64,000 nt of DNA. Source: Owenweeksia sp963758205 (GTDB lineage Bacteria; Bacteroidota; Bacteroidia; Flavobacteriales; Schleiferiaceae). A program made the position numbers and the translations under genes. This document shows, piece after piece, positions 41,397-50,764 of the stretch. The notes under the pieces are model-generated. The model was not told the DNA's origin. It saw only the letters and a list, made by a program, of their open reading frames with translations, and did not search any database. The DNA is taken from NCBI GenBank assembly GCA_963758205.1, contig CAVWUM010000002.1, positions 1,302,001 to 1,366,000 on the forward strand, in the 5' to 3' direction. Position 1 is the first letter of the stretch. The number at the start of each line of letters is the position of its first letter.

Positions 41397-42052
41397 TTAA
41401 AGGCTTTATTTTCGATTTGGATGGTGTATTGGTGGATACGGCAAAGTTTCATTTTAAAGCCTGGAAGCGGCTCGCCAATACTCTGGACATCTATTTTAGC
41501 GAAAAGCAAAACGAGCAGCTTAAAGGTGTAGGTCGTGCAGAATCTCTGAAAAAAATACTGGAATGGGGAAACAAATCCATCTCTGAAGAAAAATTTGAAG
41601 AGCTTATGGCTCTGAAAAATGAATGGTACCTGGAGATGATGAATACCATGACCGAGGAAGATACCCTGCCCGGAGTGAAGGAATTTTTAGAGCAAACCAA
41701 AAAACTAAAGTTGAAAATAGCACTTGGCTCTGCCAGCAAAAATGCCCGTAAAATTCTTGACCGGGTTAGAATCACCCACTTTTTTGACGCCATTATAGAT
41801 GGTACCCAAACCACAAAATCAAAACCTAACCCACAGGTTTTTATCATGGGTGCCGAGGCGTTTGAATTAAACCCGTCCGCCATTGTGGTTTTTGAAGACT
41901 CGCAGGCAGGCGTAGCTGCAGCCAACGCAGGTGGTTTTCTTAGTGTGGGTATTGGTGAAGAAAAGGTTTTAAATGAGGCTAAAGTGATATACAAAGGCCT
42001 GGGAGGTGTAAGTCCAGTTGAAGTAATCAATCATTTGAATTTTGAAAAGTAA
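41393..42052 (+). CDS. pgmB: Beta-phosphoglucomutase
   Basis: HAD-family mutase, 219 residues, converting beta-glucose 1-phosphate (product of maltose phosphorylase) to glucose 6-phosphate. FDLDGVLVDTAKFHFKAW contains nucleophile D8 and acid/base D10 and the capping helix; LGSASKNARKIL and VVFEDSQAGVAAA are motifs II and IV. Placement directly before the GH65 phosphorylase, with only 1 bp between them, supports the assignment strongly. Confidence 0.93.
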   Translation: MIKGFIFDLDGVLVDTAKFHFKAWKRLANTLDIYFSEKQNEQLKGVGRAESLKKILEWGNKSISEEKFEELMALKNEWYLEMMNTMTEEDTLPGVKEFLEQTKKLKLKIALGSASKNARKILDRVRITHFFDAIIDGTQTTKSKPNPQVFIMGAEAFELNPSAIVVFEDSQAGVAAANAGGFLSVGIGEEKVLNEAKVIYKGLGGVSPVEVINHLNFEK

Positions 42053-42053
42053 T

Positions 42054-44333
42054 ATGCAGGACAGCTACCTGACCACCCATGAGTGGAAAATAGTGGAGGA
42101 AAAATGGGACCCTGAAAGACATCAGGGCTCTGAATCGCTATTTAGCCTGGGAAACGGACACATGGGTCAGCGTGCCAACTTTGAAGAACAGTATAGCGGT
42201 AAACACCTGCAGGGCAGCTACATTGCCGGGGTTTACTATCCTGATAAAACCCGTGTGGGTTGGTGGAAAAACGGTTACCCCGAGTACTTCGCCAAGGTTT
42301 TAAATTCAGTAAACTGGATAGGCGTAAATGTTAATATTGATGGCTCTCCTCTGGACCTGGCCAAAATAAAGGTACTTGACTTTTACCGCGAACTGGATAT
42401 GCAGAAAGGGGTATTGCACCGCAGCTTTACGGCAGAGGTGGCCCCCGGCAAAACGGTAAAAGTAGAAGCCACCCGATTTTTGAGTATGGTACGGAAAGAA
42501 GTGGGTGCCCTCCGCTACTCCATTACTCCGATTGATTTTGACGGCAAGCTGAAAATTACCCCCTACCTGGATTTTGACGTAAAAAATCACGATAGTAATT
42601 ACGATGAGAAGTTTTGGGAATCGGTAAGTGAAAATGTGGGCACGCAAAAAGGTATTGTTTGCGCCAAAACCAAGAAGCTGGACTTCCATGTAGCCGCGGC
42701 CATGCGCTACGAATTTATGGTAAATGGTAATCGGGCTACGCTTTACCCCGAAAGTTCTACTCTGGATAAATATGTAAAAAACACTTTTGAATCAGAACTG
42801 AAAGCCGGCAGCACATACACCCTCTACAAATATGCGGGTGTGGTTTCCTCGCTTAATCATGAAAAGAGTCAGCTTACGGCTGTGGCCGATAAACTGGCCT
42901 CAGAGGCTATGAGGGATGGTTTTGAAACCTTACTAAAAGAACATACCGATAACTGGGCTGCCCGCTGGGAACAAGCCGACATCAGAATAGAAGGAGACCC
43001 CGATGCGCAGCAGGGCATTCGCTTTAATATTTTTCAGCTTACGCAGACCTATACCGGAGATGATAGCCGCCTGAACATAGGGCCAAAAGGCTTTACAGGA
43101 GAAAAGTACGGTGGCTCCACTTATTGGGATACGGAGGCGTATTGTCTTCCTTTTTATATGGCTTCTGCCGGAAAGGAAGTTGCCCGAAACCTGCTTGTAT
43201 ATCGCTACAACCATCTGGCGAAAGCCATAGAAAACGCGCAAAAGCTGGGTTTTACTAATGGTGCCGCCCTCTACCCTATGGTAACTATGAATGGCGAGGA
43301 ATGCCACAATGAGTGGGAAATAACCTTTGAGGAGATACATCGTAACGGAGCTATTGCCTACGCCATTTATAACTATTGCCGCTACTATGGCGATAACAGC
43401 TATTTGGGCGAACATGGACTTGAGGTGCTGATTGGTATTGCTCGTTTCTGGGCGCAACGTGTAAACTGGAGCGAGAGTCGCCAAAAGTTTGTGATGCTTG
43501 GTGTAACCGGGCCGAATGAGTACGAAAACAATGTAAACAACAACTGGTACACCAACTACATTGCACGCTGGTGCCTGCAATATACTATTGAGGCTATTGG
43601 CAAGGTCCGTGGCCAATCTCCCGAAAGGCTGAAAGAGATATTTGGCGCCACCAACTTTAATGACGTTGAGGAAACAGCACATTGGAATACCATTATCGAC
43701 AAAATGCACCTACCCGAAAATGAAGAGATGGGCATAGTGCTGCAGCAGGATAATTACCTGGATAAGGAACAGCTTACCGCCAATGATCTGGACGAAAGCG
43801 AAAGGCCTATAAATCAGCATTGGAGCTGGGATAGGATACTGCGCTCATGCTTTATAAAGCAAGCCGATGTGTTGCAGGGCATGTACTTTTTTGAAGATCA
43901 CTTTGATACCGAAACCATCCACAAAAACTTTGACTTTTACGAGCCTCGCACCCTGCACGAAAGTTCACTTTCGCCATGTGTGCACGTGGTTTTGGCCGCA
44001 GGGCTTGATAAAATGGAAAAGGCCTATGAGCTGTATTTACGCACCAGCCGCCTTGATTTGGACGACTATAACCGTGAAGTTCACGAGGGCCTCCATATTA
44101 CCAGTATGGCAGGCACCTGGCTTGGTGTGGTTGAAGGTTTTGGCGGTATGCGGGTAAAAAATGATGAGCTGCATTTTAACCCCAAGCTACCTGCAAACTG
44201 GAAGAGTTTGTCATTCAAGATCAACTTTAGGGGAACGGTGGTAGAGTGTGAATTTGGAAAAGAAAATAAGGTAGGCCTTAGAGAAGGTGGGAACGTGAAG
44301 GTGAAGGTGAAAGGTGAGCCACTTACTGCTTAA
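42054..44333 (+). CDS. GH65 maltose phosphorylase (or related disaccharide phosphorylase)
   Basis: Inverting phosphorylase of 759 residues splitting maltose with phosphate to beta-glucose 1-phosphate and glucose. ATG 42054 was chosen because it follows the pgmB stop directly; a TTG earlier in frame lies inside pgmB. Key family blocks: SLGNGHMGQRANFEEQYSG near the start, GEKYGGSTYWDTEAYCLPF around 345, the catalytic acid Glu in GVTGPNEYENN (about 490), LHESSLSPCVH near 640 and MAGTWLGVVEGFGGMR near 690. Kojibiose or trehalose phosphorylase is possible by fold, but the amylase context favours maltose. Confidence 0.92.
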   Translation: MQDSYLTTHEWKIVEEKWDPERHQGSESLFSLGNGHMGQRANFEEQYSGKHLQGSYIAGVYYPDKTRVGWWKNGYPEYFAKVLNSVNWIGVNVNIDGSPLDLAKIKVLDFYRELDMQKGVLHRSFTAEVAPGKTVKVEATRFLSMVRKEVGALRYSITPIDFDGKLKITPYLDFDVKNHDSNYDEKFWESVSENVGTQKGIVCAKTKKLDFHVAAAMRYEFMVNGNRATLYPESSTLDKYVKNTFESELKAGSTYTLYKYAGVVSSLNHEKSQLTAVADKLASEAMRDGFETLLKEHTDNWAARWEQADIRIEGDPDAQQGIRFNIFQLTQTYTGDDSRLNIGPKGFTGEKYGGSTYWDTEAYCLPFYMASAGKEVARNLLVYRYNHLAKAIENAQKLGFTNGAALYPMVTMNGEECHNEWEITFEEIHRNGAIAYAIYNYCRYYGDNSYLGEHGLEVLIGIARFWAQRVNWSESRQKFVMLGVTGPNEYENNVNNNWYTNYIARWCLQYTIEAIGKVRGQSPERLKEIFGATNFNDVEETAHWNTIIDKMHLPENEEMGIVLQQDNYLDKEQLTANDLDESERPINQHWSWDRILRSCFIKQADVLQGMYFFEDHFDTETIHKNFDFYEPRTLHESSLSPCVHVVLAAGLDKMEKAYELYLRTSRLDLDDYNREVHEGLHITSMAGTWLGVVEGFGGMRVKNDELHFNPKLPANWKSLSFKINFRGTVVECEFGKENKVGLREGGNVKVKVKGEPLTA

Positions 44334-44342
44334 AACTTTTAC

Positions 44343-46679
44343 ATGATAAAAAAGCTGTTTTTACTGCTCTTGCTGCCGCTATGCACATTCGGGCAGGTAG
44401 CACTACATGGGCTATATACTCCAGTGCACCTCAATTTTGACACCACCCGCATTTACCTGAGAGATTACCTCGCTGACCTCAAAGCCACGAAATTTGAGCT
44501 GCCTGAGGGGCTGACCAATCATTCAAATAGTAACGATACGCTGATTTTAACCGGTGCGCCTAAACAAAAACTCTCCACCATAAATCTAATTACCACCGAT
44601 GGAGTAAAAAGTCTTTTACTCGTAGCCTCATCTCAAAAAAAAGTGAATTTCATGATTCCGCAAAGCTTGATGGTGCACGGAGATTTCGATGTCAGGATTA
44701 TTGGAGCTTTCAACTACTGGAACAGAGAAAGCCCTCCATTATTAAAACGTAATGATGCTTTTGTACAGACCTATGTTTTAGCCCCGGGTCGTTATGAATA
44801 CAAATTATATATGAATGGTCAGGAACTTTTAGACCCTAGTAACAAAGACTCCGTAAGCAATGGGATGGGCGGATATAACAATGTGCTAGTTGTGGAGGAA
44901 GAAGGTGCTGCACCAGGGAATTTTGAAGTAAATCTGACTGAAGAAAATAGTTTAAAGATTAGCTCCTTAAACGGCCCCATTAATTATGTAGCTTTTTGGA
45001 ATAACGAACAAATTACCCTCCCCTGTAACCGGAAAATGCCACCCGATTGCACCATACCAATCCCTGAAAAAGCAAAAAAGATTAAACGTTCTTACATCCG
45101 AATATACAGTTTTGCAGGAAAAATTCAATCCAAAGATGTACTGATTCCGCTTGAATACGGAAAGCCGGTAATGGACATTACCGAATTGGATCGCTCAGAC
45201 TGGCACCAGGCTCGAATGTATTTTTTGATGGTAGATCGGTTCAACAATGGCAATAAGGCCAACGACCTTAAAACCCCTGATGACAGCATAAATCCAAAAG
45301 CCAATTACTATGGTGGTGATTTGGCGGGTGTCGATCAAAAAGTAAAGGATGGCTTTTTTGATTCGCTACACGTAAATACAATCTGGCTCTCGCCCATTAC
45401 GCAAAACCCGCTTGATGCCTGGGGTTATTGGAAAAAGGGCAAGGTGAAAAGTAAGTTTTCGGGCTACCACGGTTATTGGCCCATTAGCAATACTAAAGTT
45501 GATTTCCGCTTTGGCAGCGAAAAGGAAGTGAAAACCCTATTGGATGATGCCCATGCTGAAAATAAAAATGTAATTCTGGATTATGTGGCCAACCACGTTC
45601 ATATACAGCATCCGGTGTATCAGAATAATAAAAGCTGGGCCACCCCACTTTATTTGCCGGACGGCACAAAAAATACCGAAAAGTGGGACGAACACCGCCT
45701 TACCACCTGGTTTGATGATCATCTGCCAACGCTGGATCTAAGGCGCTGGGAGGTTGTTGACCCCATGGTGGATAGCGCCATGTTCTGGATTACCAACTAC
45801 TCTTTTGATGGCTTTCGCCATGATGCAACCAAACACATTGATGAACTGTATTGGCGTACGCTAACGTACCGCATCCGCACCAGTACGGATAAACCAGTGT
45901 ACCAGGTGGGCGAAACCTATGGCAGTCCGCAGCTTATAAACTCTTACATAGCCACGGGTATGCTTGATGCCCAGTTTGACTTCAACCTGTATGATGCCGC
46001 AGTAAGCGCTTTTGCCAATGAAGATGGAAGCCTGGAGCAACTGAAAGCCAAGCTGGATCAGGGCTTATCGGTGTATGGTCATCACCATTTAATGGGAAAT
46101 ATTACGGGTAACCAGGATCGGTCGCGCTTTATAACCCTAAGTAGTGGCGAAGCCCGTTTTGATGAAGACCAAAAACTGGCCGGCTGGGATCGAGAAATTG
46201 GAAAACCATCGGCTGAAGCCTATAAAAGACTGGCGCTGTTGCATGCCTTTAACAATGCTGTACCCGGCATACCGTGCATTTATTATGGAGATGAATATGG
46301 AATGCCCGGTGCCGGAGATCCTGATAACCGAAGGATGATGGAATTTGATGGTTTGGATGAAGATGAAAAGCAGCTTCTGGAAAAAGTAAAAGAACTGAAT
46401 AAATTAAGGGGTAGCCAATTGCCGCTGATTTATGGTTCTACAAATTGCCGAATTGAGAACCCTGAGGTGATGATTATTGAACGAAACTATTTAGGACAAA
46501 AAGTGGTTGCAATTATAAATACTTCTGAAACTGAATTCAACGGTATTTTGGATATTATCTATACCAAAAATGATTTTGTAAAAGTTATTGGTGGCAATGG
46601 AATCATTAAATTTCCCTTAAACGGTTATGCATCGGTTGCGGTACCGCCACTTTCCTATGTTTACTTATCAATCAAATAA
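44343..46679 (+). CDS. GH13 glycoside hydrolase with CBM48-like domain
   Basis: Exported enzyme, 778 residues, signal peptide MIKKLFLLLLLPLCTFGQ. An E-set/CBM48-like domain lies near residues 105-170 (VRIIGAFNYWNRESPPLLKR), the catalytic barrel starts about residue 290. Nucleophile Asp is in DGFRHDATKHI, acid/base Glu in YQVGETYG, and the third Asp in GNQDRSRF (the usual NHD reads NQD). YYGGDLAGV is the expected first conserved region of the neopullulanase/cyclomaltodextrinase group. It ends without a T9SS domain, so periplasmic action on imported oligosaccharides is likely. Second-last of three enzymes in this run. Confidence 0.9.
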   Translation: MIKKLFLLLLLPLCTFGQVALHGLYTPVHLNFDTTRIYLRDYLADLKATKFELPEGLTNHSNSNDTLILTGAPKQKLSTINLITTDGVKSLLLVASSQKKVNFMIPQSLMVHGDFDVRIIGAFNYWNRESPPLLKRNDAFVQTYVLAPGRYEYKLYMNGQELLDPSNKDSVSNGMGGYNNVLVVEEEGAAPGNFEVNLTEENSLKISSLNGPINYVAFWNNEQITLPCNRKMPPDCTIPIPEKAKKIKRSYIRIYSFAGKIQSKDVLIPLEYGKPVMDITELDRSDWHQARMYFLMVDRFNNGNKANDLKTPDDSINPKANYYGGDLAGVDQKVKDGFFDSLHVNTIWLSPITQNPLDAWGYWKKGKVKSKFSGYHGYWPISNTKVDFRFGSEKEVKTLLDDAHAENKNVILDYVANHVHIQHPVYQNNKSWATPLYLPDGTKNTEKWDEHRLTTWFDDHLPTLDLRRWEVVDPMVDSAMFWITNYSFDGFRHDATKHIDELYWRTLTYRIRTSTDKPVYQVGETYGSPQLINSYIATGMLDAQFDFNLYDAAVSAFANEDGSLEQLKAKLDQGLSVYGHHHLMGNITGNQDRSRFITLSSGEARFDEDQKLAGWDREIGKPSAEAYKRLALLHAFNNAVPGIPCIYYGDEYGMPGAGDPDNRRMMEFDGLDEDEKQLLEKVKELNKLRGSQLPLIYGSTNCRIENPEVMIIERNYLGQKVVAIINTSETEFNGILDIIYTKNDFVKVIGGNGIIKFPLNGYASVAVPPLSYVYLSIK

Positions 46680-46691
46680 CACCCAGCTATA

Positions 46692-48072
46692 ATGAAAAAA
46701 CTTTTTACCCTACTAGCCTTGGCCACCGTGTTTGCCTGCCAAAACAAACCTGAAACTGTTGTAGTTGAAGAGGAAACTCCCAAAGACACTATCGATATGG
46801 GTATGCACCCTGACTGGACGATGCATGCATCCATATATGAGGTAAACATTCGCCAGCATACCCCGCAGGGTACCATTAACGCCTTTCGCGAAAAGTTGCC
46901 CGAACTGAAGGAGCTGGGTGTAAACATCCTCTGGATTATGCCCATCCAACCCATTGGCATTGAAAAGCGAAAGGGAGGCCTGGGCAGCTACTACTCTATT
47001 AGCGATTACACTGCGGTAAACCCTGAGTTTGGTACTATGGGTGACTTTAAACACATGGTGCAGGCGGCTCACGATTTAGGATTTAAGGTAATATTGGATT
47101 GGGTAGCTAACCACTCGGCCTGGGATAATGTGTGGATGAAAGATCACCCCGAATGGTACACTACTAAGAATGGTGAAATTGTGTCTCCCGTTGATGACTG
47201 GAGCGATGTAGCCGACCTCAACTATGATAATCCCGATATGCGCAGAGCGATGAAAGAAGCCATGAAATTCTGGGTGAAAGAAACAGATATTGATGGCTAC
47301 CGCTGTGATGTGGGAATGATGGTGCCGATGGACTTTTGGGAGAGCACAAGGGTAGCTCTGGATAGTATTAAACCCGTGTTTATGCTGGCTGAGGCCGAGG
47401 GACCTGAATTTCACCAAAAGGCTTTTGATATGACTTATGGCTGGGAGTTTCATCACATTATGAATGAAATAGCCAAAGGTGAAATGGATGCCTCGCACAT
47501 CTCTGCCTATTTGGCTAAGATGGACAGCACCTACCCTGATGGAGCCTTGCGGATGTACTTTACCACCAACCATGATGAAAACAGCTGGAACGGGACCATA
47601 TTTGAGCGCATGCCTGATGATTATAAAGCTCTGTATGTATTGGGGGCCACCCTCCCCAACGGTATTCCGTTAGTGTATAGCGGCCAGGAATATGGACTGA
47701 ATAAGAGACTGGCCTTTTTTGAAAAAGATACCATTAGCGCTTCAGACTCTACACTTTTTGATTTTTATCAAAAAGTGATAGCGCTGAAAATGAAGCACCC
47801 CGCTTTGCGAAATGGAAAATATGAGGGTGATTTTGAACCGATGAGAAATGGATTCGACTGCTACAAGGCTTTATGGGTATACGCGTGCGCGGGGTGAGGC
47901 TGCTGTTTTAGTCCTTCTCAATTTTTCGGATGAAGTCGGAGGTTTTAATCTTCCTGCCGATTTGCAGAGCAAATGGGTTAATGTGATAACCGAAAAGGAA
48001 GTTGATCTGACTAAAGGGGGCGCCATGGAAATTGACGCACATAGTGTTATCCTTTTAAAGTCTGATGAATGA
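46692..48072 (+). pseudogene. GH13 alpha-amylase lipoprotein, apparent frameshift near 3' end
   Basis: Lipoprotein (MKKLFTLLALATVFAC, lipobox Cys16) with a compact GH13 barrel. Conserved regions: DWVANHSAWDN, nucleophile Asp in DGYRCDVGMM, acid/base Glu in MLAEAEGPEF, and TTNHDENSWNG. The frame closes early at 47897 (YKALWVYACAG), but the next frame continues with YTRARGEAAVLVLLNFSD and a normal C-terminal beta domain to 48072. One extra G in GGG near 47873-47875 accounts for this. The C-terminal domain is dispensable to the catalytic core, so a shortened active protein is also conceivable. Overlaps mgsA by 4 bp. Confidence 0.85.
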
Positions 48073-48440
48073 AAATTGCGCTGATAGCCCACGATGGCAA
48101 AAAGGCCGAGATGGTGAGCTTTATGCGGGATTTCATCAATCAGTTTCATCGCGATGACGTGGAATTGGTGGCCACCGGTACAACAGGAAGCCATGTAGAA
48201 CAGGCAGGCCTGAAAGTTGAAAAGGTACTTAGCGGCCCCCTTGGAGGCGATGCCCAAATAGCCACCATGGTTGCCGAAGGAAAGGTAAATGCTGTTTTCT
48301 TCTTCCGTGATCCGCTGGATAAGCATCCGCATGAACCGGACATTTTGATGCTGATGCGCATTTGCGATGTGCATAACGTACCATTGGCTACCAATCCGGC
48401 TACAGCCAAACTTATTTTTGAGAAATTGCTGGAGGGGTAG
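48069..48440 (+). CDS. mgsA: Methylglyoxal synthase
   Basis: Converts dihydroxyacetone phosphate to methylglyoxal, bypassing lower glycolysis when sugar phosphates accumulate. 123 residues: IALIAHDGKKAEMVSF with the conserved His8, ELVATGTTGSHVEQAGL phosphate-binding loop, SGPLGGDAQIATMV with the catalytic Asp, and FFFRDPLDKHPHEPDI, which are all hallmark segments. ATGA overlap with the amylase upstream places it in the maltodextrin operon, an unusual and sensible position for a safety valve. Confidence 0.95.
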   Translation: MKIALIAHDGKKAEMVSFMRDFINQFHRDDVELVATGTTGSHVEQAGLKVEKVLSGPLGGDAQIATMVAEGKVNAVFFFRDPLDKHPHEPDILMLMRICDVHNVPLATNPATAKLIFEKLLEG

Positions 48441-48469
48441 GTTTTTTGTTAAATACTTTAACTTAAATA

Positions 48470-49279
48470 ATGACAACTGAACTCGCTCAACTAATTGCTT
48501 TAACATCTTATGGAAATGAATTTCTAAACTCTGGAAACCTTGAAAAAACCTTTTACCCTGACAATTCTACCTTACAACCTTGTAATCAGGTAACCTTTAG
48601 TGCCTTCAAGAAAAGACTCCCATTTCTTAAAAGAAAGGAAATTCAACTGGCACAGGATCCGAATAGTTGGTTTAGATACTTAAAAGAAAGTAGTTGCAAA
48701 GCTATACGCATATATTACCGTCCAACAGGCAGCTTCTCATTTGATCCTGAATATATGTTGGCAGGAATGGTTGGAGGGGGCGGACAATGGCTTTTGGAAA
48801 CAATTTTTGATGGATACTCACATTATTGGTCAAAAAATTGGGCTACTAAAGAGAACGCACCTGATAACAAAATTTGGACTGTCAATTATGGAAGGTATAA
48901 TTCAAAACTGCCTAGTCAAAACCTACAGATTGACATCACTGAAGAAAGAAACTTACTTTCAAATGTTCTTGACAATATTAGAGATTTTGCAAGGGAAGAA
49001 TCAATGCACACTTGTGCAGATAGGTTTGAAAAGGCAAAATTTATTCTGAATCATCCAAATCCTCAAAATGAATATTACCACCATGACTTAATACTCCTTC
49101 AAAACTACTCTTTAGCTGCCGCCCAGTTAATCTTTGCTGCCGGGGAAGCTTGGGTCTTTGGTGGAATGGGATGGTGGAATGATAATCATTTTGATGATAC
49201 TCAACGATATGAAACCTTAACTGAACAACTTTATCAAACCATCAATAGATCTATAATTGCTGTAGCAAATTCATATTAA
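48470..49279 (+). CDS. Protein of unknown function, 269 aa
   Basis: Soluble protein without signal peptide. No family recognised. Notable features are a Gly-rich turn (AGMVGGGGQWLLETIFDGYS) and a Trp-rich segment (WVFGGMGWWNDNHFD) near the C-terminus. It follows mgsA by 29 bp on the same strand but is more AT-rich than its neighbours, and its 5' part contains two units of the ACCTTnnA octamer (48569-48584), hinting at different origin. Confidence 0.7.
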   Translation: MTTELAQLIALTSYGNEFLNSGNLEKTFYPDNSTLQPCNQVTFSAFKKRLPFLKRKEIQLAQDPNSWFRYLKESSCKAIRIYYRPTGSFSFDPEYMLAGMVGGGGQWLLETIFDGYSHYWSKNWATKENAPDNKIWTVNYGRYNSKLPSQNLQIDITEERNLLSNVLDNIRDFAREESMHTCADRFEKAKFILNHPNPQNEYYHHDLILLQNYSLAAAQLIFAAGEAWVFGGMGWWNDNHFDDTQRYETLTEQLYQTINRSIIAVANSY

Positions 49280-49305
49280 CCCGTAAAAAAGCTCCTTACT
49301 GATAC

Positions 49306-49326
49306 TTAGTGTAAACTTTACACTTT
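49306..49326. promoter_or_regulatory. Operator palindrome upstream of MFS transporter
   Basis: TTAGTGTAA-act-TTACACTTT: left arm perfect, right arm two mismatches at the outer end. TACTTTGG begins 6 bp downstream as a possible -7 box; the MFS ATG is 41 bp beyond the site. Confidence 0.85.
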
Positions 49327-49366
49327 TTTACTACTTTGGCATTTCGGTAATCAACACAACTATAAC

Positions 49367-50764
49367 ATGGCAACTACCAAACCCAAGCTAAGCTTTTGGC
49401 AAATCTGGAATATGAGCTTTGGCTTTTTAGGGATACAGTTTGGGTTTGCGCTACAGGGTGGTTTCATGACCCGAATTTTCCAAACCCTGGGTGCCGGTAA
49501 AGATGATATACCATTATTATGGATTGCCGCCCCTCTTACCGGACTTATTGTTCAGCCCATTATAGGTTATTTAAGCGACCGTACCTGGCACCCAACGCTT
49601 GGGCGCAGAAGACCCTACTTCCTTATCGGTGCGGTGCTTAGTTCTATAACCCTGTTTTTTGTTCCACACTCGCCTGTGTTATGGGTAGCAGCCGGTTGCC
49701 TTTGGGTTCTGGATGCATCCATAAACATAAGCATGGAGCCTTTTAGAGCGCTTGTTGCGGATAAACTTCCCGATAGCCAGCGGAGCTATGGCTTTGTAAT
49801 GCAAACCCTGATAATTGGTATTGGCACCTGGGTAGCCAGCAACTTACCATTAATGGTTAGCAGCCTGGGGGTGTCCAATGAGTCCCTTCCGGGGGAAGTT
49901 CCTCTTTCAGTAAAAGTGGCGTTTGGCATTGGTGCATTTGTTTTTTTGGCGTCTATACTCTACACAGTGTTTACTACCAAAGAGTATCCACCGGAAGACA
50001 TGGAAGCTTTTGAGAAGGAAAAAGAGGAGAGTAAAGGTTTTACCAAAGCGGTTACAGAAATTGTAGGCCTTGTAGTGAATATGCCCAAAACCATGGCTAA
50101 ACTCGGGGTAGTTCAGTTTTTCAGTTGGTTTGCCTTTTTTGCCATGTGGAGCCTCGCTACTCCGGCCTTAACGGAGCATGTATTTCAATCACCCAAACCC
50201 GTTGAAATAAATATAGCCGAATCAACGGATGAGGCACTTCTGGTTTACAAAGAAGCCGACAAAAAATACAATGATGCCGCAGACCTTGTTGGCTCACACA
50301 TGGGTTTTTATGGATTGTCCTCCATGGGCTTTGCGTTGCTCCTTACTCTGTACACTTCCAAAAAAAGAATCAACAGAAAACTGGTTCACCTAGGCAGCTT
50401 GGTTCTGGGCGGACTGGGTTTTATTTCCATGTATTTTATTAGCGATCATCGGTTCCTTATCGGCTCGTTTGCTCTAATAGGTATAGCCTGGGGCAGCATA
50501 TTATCCATGCCTTACGCTATGTTATCAAGTAGTATTGATCCAAAAAAAATGGGGGTTTTTATGGGCCTCTTCAACATGTTTATTGTTATTCCACAAATAA
50601 TTGCGGCCACCGGTGGCCTTAACTTTTTGTACCAGGTAATTTTTGGTGAGGAATCAATAAATGCTATGCTGCTTGCCGGAGGCTCTTTAATTGTAGCCGG
50701 GCTTTGCAACTTGCTTATCACAAATAAAAAAGCAATCACTTACATACCAGAAGAGTCCGATTAA
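49367..50764 (+). CDS. MFS sugar transporter (maltose/sucrose-like)
   Basis: Inner-membrane permease, 465 residues, about 12 helices, with the motif GYLSDRTWHPTLGRRRPYFL between helices 2 and 3, typical of the GPH/SLC45-like sucrose and maltose transporters (MalA type) of Bacteroidota. A charged central loop separates the two halves. With an operator directly upstream, it is the probable route for maltose or maltodextrin across the inner membrane. Its stop overlaps that of the convergent GH13 gene by 4 bp. Confidence 0.88.
   Translation: MATTKPKLSFWQIWNMSFGFLGIQFGFALQGGFMTRIFQTLGAGKDDIPLLWIAAPLTGLIVQPIIGYLSDRTWHPTLGRRRPYFLIGAVLSSITLFFVPHSPVLWVAAGCLWVLDASINISMEPFRALVADKLPDSQRSYGFVMQTLIIGIGTWVASNLPLMVSSLGVSNESLPGEVPLSVKVAFGIGAFVFLASILYTVFTTKEYPPEDMEAFEKEKEESKGFTKAVTEIVGLVVNMPKTMAKLGVVQFFSWFAFFAMWSLATPALTEHVFQSPKPVEINIAESTDEALLVYKEADKKYNDAADLVGSHMGFYGLSSMGFALLLTLYTSKKRINRKLVHLGSLVLGGLGFISMYFISDHRFLIGSFALIGIAWGSILSMPYAMLSSSIDPKKMGVFMGLFNMFIVIPQIIAATGGLNFLYQVIFGEESINAMLLAGGSLIVAGLCNLLITNKKAITYIPEESD

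Noticed and set aside
42933..43709. Long minus-strand frame (258 codons) within the GH65 gene
   Set aside because: It is the antisense shadow of a strongly conserved maltose phosphorylase; the product is low in charged residues and matches no family.
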